DNA from: Oxytricha trifallax
Taxonomy: Eukaryota > Ciliophora > Spirotrichea > Sporadotrichida > Oxytrichidae
Assembly: GCA_000711775.1 (NCBI GenBank)
Contig: ARYC01000109.1
Coordinates: forward strand, 62,001 to 126,000
DNA length: 64,000 nucleotides
Direction of reading: 5' to 3'
Shown here: positions 23,840 through 34,549 of the stretch, piece by piece
Layout of the letters: each line of letters starts with the position of its first letter
Numbering within the stretch: position 1 is the stretch's first letter
Program-made: the position numbers and the translations under genes
The notes under the pieces: generated by a model
What the model was told of the DNA's origin: nothing
What the model saw: the letters and a program-made list of their open reading frames with translations, nothing else
Database searches by the model: none

Positions 23840-24830
23840 ACTGAGCATTAAGCATCGTTTTAATATGGTATTATATTTAATTAATGAATACTCTGTCCAA
23901 ACCAGAAACTTATGTCAATATTTAGAAAAAGGTAATTTAAAGTTTTTTTTGGATATCTAATTGAGATGATGTTGTTAGGAGTGGCATGTTAACAGGTAAT
24001 ATAATTAATGAAAGTTAGCTACCATTATTCTGATTGTCTGATTGTTTCCTCTAGAGTGAAGTATGATTTGTGTAAGTTTTGGCAGAAAGTGTAGCTTTTG
24101 ATCTTTAGTAGATTGTAAGAGATGTAGCTGTATAGACTTAATTTTAACAACCATATTTATTGATTGCTGTCTACAAAGTTAGCCAGAAAATGGAGGATTT
24201 TAATTTAATTTATATATCAAGGAGACTTTTGTTAGAAAGATTATTGAACAAAGCCTTTAATAGATGAGGGCCTCTAATTTAAATTATCAATAACAGGGAA
24301 GAATATAAGATTCAATTAATGATTGGTCTTCCTTTTAACTTTAGTAGATGAGGACGTCAAACCTTATAAAGTGCTTACTAGATATCTTACTAGGCTTGCT
24401 CTAATATTTGTCATAAAACCCCTTAGTTATAATAAGAATGAAAATAAGGCGTTATAAATAAACAGATTAAGTTTACTTTTTAAAATATAAATATTATAGA
24501 ATAATATATTAATGTGAAATTAATAACTATTCTAGCAATATCAAAAGCATTAGTAGGATCATTTAACTTTAAATCGAAAATCATTTCGACCAATTAAAAT
24601 TAATTTTTGACAATCTCAAAAATTTGTAGCCAGCAAGATAACAAAGATTCCTCAACCTACCACTAGTAAGTATCTTTATCTGCAATTTCTTCATTTTCAT
24701 CTATTTCAAACCCTTTTGTTAATCTTATTTGAATCAAGAAGTTTTATTTGAGTTTGAGTTTCTTGATTTTGATTACCTAATGATGAGTGATTGAATATGA
24801 TTATGTTCCTTGTAGTTTGGTTAAATCATG
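23840..24830. other. AT-rich, only weak minus-strand readings
   Basis: Short alternative readings on the minus strand near 24050-24180 (for example NLHKSYFTLEETIRQSE) may be coding, but no piece could be placed. Otherwise nothing supported. Confidence 0.3.
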
Positions 24831-26233
24831 ATATCACTACCTTCACATACTTCAACAATGACTGAAGCAATTGAATTCCTAATTATCAAACTATCTACTG
24901 CTCTATTGAGATATCCAGCAATCCTTCCTCTATTTTTCCTACTGAAGGAGTCTTAACCCTTTGATAAGTTGCTTTGCTATTGAGGATTAATAAGTAATCC
25001 TTAGTATCCACTAAAATCACTTATAAATGTATTTCTATCGCAAGTCTTTGGTTTATTTTGGGAGTACCACTATGAACTGAAAATTTTGCCTTCATTTAAA
25101 AATTTAATATCTTGCATCAAGTTTTTCTTATGAGCGTCTATACCTGTTAAGAAGTAGTGAACTTTTATAAGAACTTTTGTTTTTGGGTTGAATTATTTGG
25201 GTTATGAACTTATAAACCCACAATCTAATTATTCTCTGTAACATAATTCCTTCTAAAAATGTTGAATAGAGTATTATCATTTGATTTGGTATTTGATCTT
25301 GTCAAGTCATAATAATTTTTTGATATTATTTGATTGTTTGCACGATTTTACGATGTGGATCGGTTTTATGCAGCATAAGTTAAAATAGTTTTTTAATTTT
25401 CTCATCAGCTCTTGTTATACTATTCTTTTGTATGATTGATTTTTACTTTATTTATTTAGCAGTAAACCTTTTTGGTTGTTCATCGATATCCTCATCTTCA
25501 TCCATTCTACTAAATTCCTAAGCTATACTAATCTTCTCTTTTAAGGCTGTTTTTTTGTTCTACCTCCATTTTTCAAATAAGTATTCATATCAGTATTAAA
25601 TATTTTATTATAGTCATCTATTTTCCTTTATATTTATAATATTTGTTGCATAAACATCATGATTTGCTCTGACTATCATATTATAAGGTTTCATTAGTGA
25701 TATTATTTGCAATAATTATAAAACTTCTCATGATTTTTATTGATGCTCTTATGCTGTGGACAAACATTGTATTGCTTGAGCTGCTGATTTCATGATGCTC
25801 TTTAGTTTTAAATTTTATTGCAAATAGTAAGTTTTAAAAGAAACAACAAAAATATGCGATGATTAAACGAATAGTCTAATTAAATGAAATTCTATTTTAT
25901 TGCAAATAATCTTTTATTTAAGCCCTTGCAGAAATGATACCTCTTACTTATTACTTTAATTCTTCAAAGTTGGATGCCTTGATCATATTCTATTGAATTT
26001 TTCTTTTCATTTATTTTATTATTTTAAGGTATTCTTTGGTTTATTTTTAAACTTATTTTTCTTCGATTGGTTCGCAGTAGAATGAAAACCTTTTGGACAT
26101 TTGTTCTAGAGCTTTGAAGAAAATAAATAAATGCTTTAACTTTATCAAGATCTTGAGTCTTAGGAATCCTATATATAAGAGATTGATTAAAACTCATTTC
26201 AAGCAGCTTATTTCTTGATGAATAGATATTCAA
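24830..26233 (-). pseudogene. Unrecognised minus-strand gene
   Basis: ATG 26233 gives MNIYSSRNKLLEMSFNQSLI, then KTQDLDKVKAFIYFLQSSRT. After breaks come an EEKNS-type linker, NYYDLTRSNTKSNDNTLFNI with FRRNYVTENNQIVGLQVHN (about 25310-25190), VHYFLTGIDAHKKNLMQDIK (about 25165-25105) and SVHSGTPKINQRLAIEIHL with VDTKDYLLILNSKATYQRV and VGKIEEGLLDIS (about 25080-24890). Strand and order are consistent. Several frame changes are needed. No family recognised. Confidence 0.4.
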
Positions 26234-26439
26234 ATATTGGTTAGTCTAATTTCCGTTTCAATATATTATATAAATTGAAGAGAAATCTATCTCTAAAAAT
26301 AGAAGGGATATGATCGAAATTTATAATATACGCTACGATAATCTTGCAAGAAGCTATAATTTTCAGCAATTGGAGTATTATCATAAAATGATGTCATAGC
26401 TGAGTTATTAATACAACAGTAAATACTTCTCTGAGCCTA

Positions 26440-27440
26440 CTCTTCTACCTTATTTAAGTGCTTAATTATATCTTATGGTGTCTCTGTGATTTCAAATAAA
26501 CTCGAAGATTTGTTCAGTCAGGATCAAATTTACTCTTTGTTATATGGAGCTATAAAAGTGGCTCAATTTATTTTTCAATCATTGCCTACACTTAATATCT
26601 TTATACAAAGCATGTGCTTAATCTTGTGCAAGCTATAAAAAAAGTACCTTTAAGATTAGTTTTTACATAATAATCGCTTTAAAAAATTTATAACCACTAG
26701 GTTTAAATAATAAGGGTAAATCAATTCAGCTTTCACAATATTGAAGTACATTTGATTTCTATCAGTATCAAAATGGGGGGGGGCAATCCTGTAAGCATTT
26801 CAAAAAGCATAGCACTAAACAATAATAATCAATGGAAAATTAATGACCTTAATCATAAAAATTTCAGGAATAATGTATTATTGGGAACCACAGAATGAAT
26901 TGGTAAAGTCATTAACAGATTGTAAATTTATTGAAAATCCAAAGTCTGCAATTTTGATGTGTCCATCTATATCTAATAAGACATTTTCATGTTTCATATC
27001 TCTTTATACAATCCTTTTAGAATAAATATATTTTAACCCAATTTAAATTTTTGCAAAAAATATAACTTTGCCTAAGCTTCACTTAATTTACCTCTTGATT
27101 AAAAAGATAAATAAACTTACCACCATTACAAAGTCTAGCTTTTCTTTCTATTTATAATTTAAAAATTGTGAGAACTTACAGATTAGAAAGCCCCGTGTAG
27201 TTTTACAAAAAAGAAACAAAGGACTCCAATAATGTTTCTTTCGCTCATTACTTATCTTAATTTTGCATCCTACATAACAAAACTTTCTTTTCATAACTTT
27301 CATAGCAATTAGCAAGCCAGAGTCTTTTATTCTTATAAAAAAGAATTTTGAAAAGACTATATTTCTTATAACTTTTAACAATTAGAAATCTTTCATGCTA
27401 ACTGCCACTCGGTTGTGTAATATGTTTTTTAATAAAGGCT
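26440..27440 (-). pseudogene. AGC-family protein kinase, decayed
   Basis: Ser/Thr kinase related to PKA/PKG/S6K. From 5': VSMKDFQLLKVI, FIRIKDSGLLIAMKVMKRKF (beta-3 Lys in AMKV), then in the next piece [20 protein letters not shown] and [11 protein letters not shown], where families have V-Y-R-D-L-K-P-E-N and DFG. NSFCGSQQYIIPEIF is the activation end, then the FEMLTGLPP-H-FDTDR region across a C9 run two bases too long for frame, FLKRLLCKN, and a C-tail with IEKQIEP and FDPD followed by TGA. The Gly-loop is lost to an AT-rich break. Kinase identity is firm; the exact subfamily is not. Confidence 0.75.
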
Positions 27441-27626
27441 ATTAAGAAAAGTTATTGGCTTAATTTTAAAGCGGAAATCAATCAAAATACAATCTTATAA
27501 AGCAATTGGAATTGAAGTCAATTGATGTATTTTAGAATTCAGGGAAGTAAGTTTAATTAAGTAGAAATTAATATTTTTAAATACTAGAAATTAAATGAAC
27601 ATAAATTAAAATACTTATTACATTTA

Positions 27627-27816
27627 TCAAAAATGGATATCTCCATTTAGAATTTCATAATTGTCTTCATCATCCTGGTCTTCATGACATCTCTCTGTAT
27701 CACCTTGTAGAGCAACTGTCTTATGACATCTATGGTCATACCAAGTTGGGCCACTAAAAAATAAATTAAAAATATACTTTTTGTAACTTAATTTTAAGTA
27801 AGTGCACAGTATCCAT
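27627..27816 (-). CDS. Short two-exon gene, copy C
   Basis: ATG 27816 gives MDTVHLLKIN across an intron at 27787-27754 (34 nt, GTTACAAAAAG to TTTTTTAG). Exon 2 reads GPTWYDHRCHKTVALQGD, then an acidic CHEDQDDEDNYEI, ending at TGA 27627-27629: 51 residues with no break and no reassigned codon in exon 2. Intron ends and the TGGnCCAACT start of exon 2 match copy A. Unrecognised; the Cys/His content (two CH pairs) might bind metal, but that is a guess. Confidence 0.4.
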
Positions 27817-27889
27817 CAGCGTCTGATAATTAAGAATACTTATTAATATATTATGCTTAAGTTTAATCATATAATTTCCTATCATAAAT

Positions 27890-28126
27890 TACAATTATTT
27901 GTATTGGTCTTTTAATACAAACTCATTAATTTTCTCAAGAGTACTATTTATTGAATCTTACTGATCCTTTAGACTGCTTACATCTTCCATTAATTTTTCT
28001 ATTATTTTTGCATAATTTCCACATCAGTGCCAGCTATGTGCAAACTTCTAACTTCCTTGCAGCTTATTAAAAATCTATCATGCAACTTCTAAAGTTTCGC
28101 AAACTAGACAATATTTTTTCTTCATT
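27890..28126 (-). pseudogene. Small protein with CxxC motif and coiled coil
   Basis: ATG 28126 gives MKKKYCLVCETLEVA, then TGA; continuing in frame gives FNKLQGSQKFAHSWH, a second TGA, CGNYAKIIEKLMEDVSSLKD and STLEKINEFVLKDQY. The CxxC near the start with SWH-x-C later suggests a broken zinc-binding motif followed by a coiled coil. Two in-frame TGA codons make it a pseudogene if the sequence is right. Confidence 0.35.
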
Positions 28127-28467
28127 ATATGTCTACTATTGCTATATATTTTTCTGTCTGAAGGCACTAGAGAGCACTTGAGTAGCCTTAAATCTTAATT
28201 AATCCTTATAGTATAGTCTTAATTAAGGATTCTTAAACTTCTCTTAATTAGTTGAGAAATTAAGCATGTTGTTAAGAATTACAACGAAATATGAAATGTA
28301 ATAAGAATGTTCCACATTGAATTTATTATAAAACCCCTTGATTGAAATAAGATAGAATTTTTGAATAAGATTAAATTAATCAAATTAAGAATTTATTAAG
28401 AAATTTAAATATATTAAAAAAAGTAAATTTGTGTTTAAAGTGTAGTGATTAATAGTGAATATTTAAT

Positions 28468-30245
28468 TCACTGTTTTTGAACCTTTGAAGGCTATCCATT
28501 AAGGAAATAAATTGCTTCATTGCCTATAGTAGTCGAATAAGGCATATGATTGTGAGGTCTTCCAAAGATCTCAGCATATTTTCGATTAGGAAGGAGCTGC
28601 TCAATATAGTCATATAATTAATCTGGTTTTTGGCTGACTAATCGAACTGGTGATAGTATGATATTGGGTACATTATGAGTAAATCTAATCTTTTTGAGTT
28701 CAGAAAATTTGTTCTCAGGTCTAGCTACAACACAGAATTCAGTTACATGTCATAGGTCAAATCCTATGCCAGAGTGTAAAGTTTTATCATCATTAAATTT
28801 AACCCATGTTAATATTTCTGCTTTATATCCAATAGATTTCATTTACTCTAAGCATGATTCTAGTTTAGAGTTGGTAATCCAAATGAAAAAGTACCCGTTT
28901 TTTATAGTTTTAGGATAGGAATGTTTTTGAAAATTTCAATATCTTTAAGAATTTAATATCCGAGCTTACAAGCTGTATCATTCCAGGGAAGATCCATTAC
29001 TATTGCATCAAGCAAATTTCATAATTCATTCACTTAATGACCTGAGAATATCTGGTTCCACATATTCTGATCTTTTATACATCCTTAGTATTAATGACTG
29101 TTCTTATTTGATCTTCGCATTCCCCACTTAAACTTTGATATGTTATACTAGCCATTGTTTATCCTGTCTATATATCTAATGGAATCTCTCCTAATCTTTT
29201 CTGATATTATTTTGATGACTATTTTTTAAGAAGTTTAGCTTCTCTTTTATTGGGGTCTTCAATCTTTACCTGTGTAAATTTTTAATTCTCCAAATTCGTT
29301 TATTTAAGCTTTTCGTTTTCTTCTCTTAGAATTTTAATTTACTCATTAAATAATCTTTAAACTTCATGTTATACTTATTATAAATTAAGTTTTTCTTGAT
29401 TAAAAAAGTTAGTTTTTATAGAAAGTTACAATTGAAGCGATGAGATTTTATTTAACAAATCTTTGATTGTTTTATTTTTTTCCTTTAATTGTTTTTTGAA
29501 ATTTTTTTATCTTTTCTTTCCTGCTAATTACTTATTTTTGGTTTTCATTTTTAAATGGTTTTCTTTCCATTTTTAGATTTGTATTTAATTCATTTCTTGC
29601 TTCATTTGTCTCATTTTTGCATCTATTTATTTGAAAATTTCTCGTGATTCATCTTTTAAGTTTTTTATTAATTTCGTTAATTTTTAAAAAAAGAATACTC
29701 TCTGAACCATTTCTTAAATATTGAAAGTTATCAAGCTTGTACTTGATTGAAGTGATTTCTCTATTAGAAAGATTAAATTATTTTGATAACATTTTTGTGT
29801 ATCTTTTAAGGTTAATTTTTCACTTTTTATTATCTATGGTATTTTAATTTAATTGTTTAATTATATCCTTTGTATCATTGTTTTGAGAGACATTAGCACC
29901 TATTTATTCACTTAATTGAGGTTAAACTATTTGTTGATAAATTTCTTAAAATCCTGATTAAATTAATGGCTGGTCAATCTCAAATTTATTTTAAGAATTT
30001 CTAACTAAATTATTTGTTTAATCAATATTCTCAGAATCAGAATAGTATAGGCCTGATTAATCATTTTAATCTGTTTCAGTATCACTAGAAATATCTTCCC
30101 AATTATCCTCTTGATTTTAGTTAATTTATTCATTTAAACTTTGTAAGGACTGTAATTTAAGTTCATTATCAAAAGACTTCTTTTTAGTCTAAAAGTCATT
30201 ATCTAACTATGACTCATCAATAAATTCATTAAAAAAGTTATTCAT
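28468..30245 (-). pseudogene. MT-A70 family methyltransferase with coiled-coil N-terminus
   Basis: MT-A70 proteins methylate adenine N6 in RNA or, in ciliates, DNA (MTA1/AMT family). ATG 30245 opens an acidic Asn/Gln-rich region (MNNFFNEFIDESQLDNDF), then a long coiled coil (KNKQLAGKKRQKNFKKQLKE, IKILREENEKLKQTNLENQ) to about 29200. The methyltransferase part has LDAIVMDLPWNDT, where the family has DPPW, then YKAEILTWVKFNDDKTLHSG, FCVVARPENKFSELKK, LSPVRLVSQKPDQLYDYIEQ and YAEIFGRPHNHMPYSTTIGN, matching the family's W-x-K, E-x-C-x-V, P-R-x-x-S-x-KP and E-I-F-x-R motifs. An in-frame TGA lies before NLLDAIV and another after GIGFDL; frames also shift near 29815 and 28880. It ends at TGA 28468-28470. 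Family firm, activity doubtful. Confidence 0.8.
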
Positions 30246-30249
30246 GTTA

Positions 30250-31200
30250 AGGAATTTTTGTAAAATATATATTTTTATATACCCAAGATGAATATATAAA
30301 TTTAATTGGAAGTTACTATTTATTTAAATATCTAATACAAGGGTTATTAAAATATAATTAAATAAGAATAAATCTAAGGGTAGTTTTATAATTAATATTT
30401 TTAAATAAAAAGCTATTTATATAAAAACTCATCTCCCATTAGATTTATTGATTCAAAAAATTAGTGAAAATTCAAAAATAACTATTTGGATATTCAAACT
30501 TATTGAAAATAAAATTTAACTATCCAGTTACAATGATGATCAAAATTAAAACAATTAATTTATAAAAATGATGTTGAAATCACTATTCAGCGATTGCATA
30601 AATGCTTATTAATTATAAGCTTCAGATTACCAATTAAATAAGAAAAAATATTTTATTGTAAAGAGACAAAAATTTGGATTAAGATTATTAATCAACTCTC
30701 TTGAGTAATTTACTTACCTTTCACCATTATTGGTTGGGAGTTTTCACTCTTGATTTAGAATGAGTGAATTAATCTAAATAAAAATGTTTTGGTTATCTAC
30801 ACAACGTATTCTCAACTTCATTTAGCATTGAGATTAGTTGACTTTATGGTTTTAGAATGATCTATTTCCTAATAATCAAAATTTTTGAGTTATATGATAA
30901 AGACCTCTTTAAAATGATTAATGCCTTTCAATTCAACTTAATCCTATGGACTTTAATACTATGTTAGCTAAATATATTGTAAACAGCAGGAATAAAATTA
31001 GCATCACCATGAATTTTCTGATAATAAATATGAAGGATATTTTTAAAGATAAATTTTAGTAAGAACAATTGTTTAAAATTTATGGGGTTCAATTAGTTAA
31101 CAAAGTACAATGAATTATTAAGGGTGCAATTTACTTTGAAATAAGATTCATTTGATTTCAATTAACCACTTTAAAGTTCAAATGCTTTACTTTTTATCTA
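30250..31200. other. No gene supported
   Basis: AT-rich stretch upstream of the methyltransferase gene. No convincing coding piece seen. Confidence 0.4.
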
Positions 31201-31207
31201 AACCAAT

Positions 31208-31630
31208 ATGGATTTAATATTAAGGGATTCCAAATACTTGAACATCTTACACAATCATAGTGAAAATTTAAGTGTTCAGTAAACAAATTTGTATATTTAA
31301 GATAGCTATGGTTAAAATTATCTTGAAGTAATTATGAAAAAAACAAAAATGACTTTAGTTTTAAAATAAATAAAGGTTATTCAGTATGCTTATTGACTTC
31401 TCTCCTTTACCTAAACTTACTCCATTATTTAGATAGACCAAAGTTTCAGAGATAATTTAAACCTCATTATGTAATAGTAATTTTAAGATGCTTATCAAAA
31501 GATTCTAAACATTAATTCAACTCGCTCATATAGGATAAAGCTTGATATGTTTGCTTTGATGTACTTTAAGAAAGGAAGATTACATTAAGATGAATATGCA
31601 ATAAGCTAAGAAGTGCCGATATTCAAATGA
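31208..31630 (+). pseudogene. Unrecognised plus-strand fragment
   Basis: Two pieces in ciliate code: MDLILRDSKYLNILHNHSEN onward from ATG 31208 to about 31395, and DAYQKILNINSTRSYRIKLD, MFALMYFKKGRLHQDEYAIS and VPIFK ending at TGA 31628-31630. A short non-coding break lies between. The second piece is free of breaks and looks like a genuine C-terminus. No family recognised. Confidence 0.4.
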
Positions 31631-31805
31631 AGTCCAATTTAAAACAAGTACTTTCTATTTGTATTTACAGCTAACTGTTATGATCGTTTAATGATCTGAC
31701 CCTCTAGATAAAAAATTATATAAAATTTAAATTAAAAAGAGCAGAACAGGAACTAGAAAAATTATATTGGAGATTTAATCATTGATAAAGATAATCTTGT
31801 CTAAT

Positions 31806-33393
31806 TCAAATAGATTATAAACTTAAAAACTTTAAAGAGTTATACAATGCCTTTTGAAAAGATCCCTGAATCCACTAATAGTTAAGGCTACAATAATGAC
31901 TACCAAGCTTTGCTAACAACTGGGCTTTATATAAATTAAAGATATTTTAAGTGTAAAAACAAATTTACTTTGTCAAAGTTTTGAGATTTATTGCAAATTA
32001 TGAATCTTTTTTAATAAACGCAAAGAGTTTTTCGATAGGTGCCAAGTCAAATTTATATGGACCAAGAAAATTTATTGGAATCTTGTACTTCCCTATTTTA
32101 TCCCTGATATATTTACTTCTATGATAAGCTGCGTTGTCTAGCATTAAAATTGTGGATTCCCTCCAGTTGCTATTATGATTTTCTAAGTACGACACAAGTT
32201 TTAAAATAAAAAATCAAATAGACATGCTGTTGTTGTGGCCCTAGTTCAAGGTAAAATATAAATTTCCACTTGAGTTAATTGCTCCTATAATATTAACAGA
32301 GGATATTCTTCGAAAACTTGAATTATAGCGTTTAATCCTTTAGCTGACTAGGCTTTGCCTGGATTTTCAATCCATTAGATTCTGCTCTCATCAATATTTA
32401 TTATATTCAAATCCTTGTCAAGAATGCTAGCAAAGTTAAAAGCAGCAAGTTGTCTTTGAAAAATTGACTTTTAAGAATTTGTTCAGATATCAACTGAATA
32501 AACCTTTTTATAGCTTAAGCTTAATTATTTTCAAACATATTTACTTAATTAGCTCAAAGAAACAGCAATATTCAACTTTTTTATGAGGCAAGATTACAAA
32601 TCTTTGAGATTTGAAATTTTTTAAACAGTTGAGAGAAAGGTTTTTTATAAATTCCTTTAAGCTATCAGGAATTTTTTAATTGCGCTTAATAGTCGTTCTA
32701 TATTTATCAGAATACTACATTGCTTCTCTTAGATAGCATTTCGAACTCTGTACTTAGTAACACCATATCGTTTACATATATTAACCAGACTACAACCGGA
32801 TTTAAAATAAAGATCCTAAATAGTTCAATCAAGTCACTTCTGTTTTTAAGAGAAACCTTGAGAGTTACTTTCATGATCTATTACAAAGATTTCAGACTCT
32901 CCTCTAAGATTCAGGCGTTAAAGATTGTCAGATATTAAATCAATATTAGAATTTGATATTACTTGCATCTTGTGGAGGAACTCGCTTAGCTCATTATTCA
33001 AATCCGACTCGGCGTACTTTATTTTCTCCTATTACAGCTTATATCATAAGTGAATAAGTGCGATAATTTTAACAGTCTCTTAAAATTAGGTTGAGGTTAG
33101 ACATCCAATACTTTTGTCATTAAATATGATCATTAAATCTACGATCTTAGATGATACCTTTTTATATCAAATCCTTCGTATTAGTCATTCTACTATAAGT
33201 GAGTTTCAGATACAGCAATGGAATCTTCGCTCCAATTCTAAATGATGACATCATTTTCAATAATTGGTGAGTATGTGAGGAGTTGAGTAGAGCATCCTAG
33301 ATAAATTTTAATGCTGCATCGTTCGGAAATTTGATCTCGAGATTCCTCAAGTTCGAGTTCGGATAAACTGGATTCTTTAGATTCATTATTCAT
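31806..33393 (-). pseudogene. Tc1/IS630-type DDE transposase
   Basis: ATG 33393 gives an acidic start (MNNESKESSLSELELEESRD). Near 32810 a helix-turn-helix reads YLDLYFKSGCSLVNICKRYG and VTKYRVRNAIQE. The catalytic triad follows: Asp in IINIDESRI, then after a frameshift IIGAINSSGNLYFTL, second Asp in STILMLDNAAYHRS, and Glu in DLAPIEKLFAFIKK. The frame stays open to TGA 31806-31808. It is distinct from the TBE transposases. No terminal inverted repeats could be matched at its edges. Several frameshifts, so probably inactive. Confidence 0.75.
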
Positions 33394-33634
33394 CTTAAAA
33401 TAATCAGTAAGCATTGATTGTGACTATTTCTTAGCCGTAAATGTTTTCATTTTATGCTGGGAGATTTTTATTCTTCAACAAAGAGGATTCCTTAATAGTG
33501 TTTTCCTAATGTGCTAGAATAGTTAATAGAAACCCTATTTAATAATATAATTAATTAAAAAAATTTGTAGTCCATTTCTTTACTTCACTGACAAGAAGGT
33601 AAATAAAATATATATATTTTAATGATATGTGCAG

Positions 33635-34450
33635 ATGCAGGGATAGTTGTCACGAGGGAACGTCCATTAAGTGCAAGAGAAGATTGGGAGCAAGAAAGAG
33701 CTACATGATTTCTTAGCATAGGAGAGCGGAGCTTATTTGCCAAAATTAGGATGTTGCAATATTTATTTCCTCAAAAGCATCCTCAACTGTGAAAAAGAGG
33801 TAGATTTATGAAATTAATTTGGCTTTAGCACTTAAAACGAAGTGATGTAATCGTAGCCGCTGTTCCCTAAATAGAGGGCATCACTGCTGATGACTTCCTA
33901 GGGTATGCTCAACAAAAGTTCTCGCTGCTGAAATTCCTCCCAGATCAGTGCGATTGGTTGCACTTAGACAAAAAGTGGATATGTGACATCCTTATGTCAT
34001 TAGATAATGATGGTATCAACTAAATGATATATGGGTCAAAGTAAAAAAGAAGGGAGAGACTTGATTAGGCATAGAACTTAATAGTTTATATGAGGCCAGA
34101 GTTTGCTCAAGCATTGAGCGAATCATTAAACTGTAGTGGTAATTACTCAATTATTTTATACTTAAATAGTGTAAAAGGGAAAATCTGCTCATTTGATAAA
34201 ACAAAGCTCTTAGAGAAAGCGCAGAAAGAAAGAGGTTAAATAAGTTGAAGGCGAGGAGATCGCAATGAGAGGCAGCAAACAAAAGTATTTGCAGGAAAAC
34301 AAAAGAATGAGGGATAAATTTAACGATATCAAAGCACACATGGATGAACTAGTAAGCTATAAGTAGCTCGTTCACTATCTTCATGACAATGGAATTATTG
34401 CTGGAGAGGGAAGGATTCTGTATAATCAATAAAATCTAGACATGAATTGA
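33635..34450 (+). pseudogene. Unknown protein in germline accessory block
   Basis: Unrecognised. ATG 33635 reads VQEKIGSKKELHDFLAQESG, YLPKLGCCNIYFLKSILNC. In the next frame come DVIVAAVPQIEGITADDFLG, FLPDQCDWLHLDKKWICDIL, YMRPEFAQALSESLNCSGN and KICSFDKTKLLEKAQKER; in a third frame GSKQKYLQENKRMRDKFNDI and VHYLHDNGIIAGEGRILYNQ, ending at TGA 34448-34450. That is about 270 residues with two frameshifts. It lies directly upstream of and codirectional with the SecA-like gene, so the two may be functionally linked. Confidence 0.5.
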
Positions 34451-34549
34451 GATTGAAATTGCGTGTTTATATATTATTTAACTTAAGAATTTAGCATTTA
34501 TTCATTTGTTTTCGCTTAGCATTTTCATTGCTAATTTCATTTCTTGTCA

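Noticed and set aside
26765..26790. G-run at about 26776 as a regulatory G-quadruplex
   Set aside because: It encodes the Pro-Pro of the AGC kinase C-lobe on the minus strand and is best explained as a coding C-tract with slippage.
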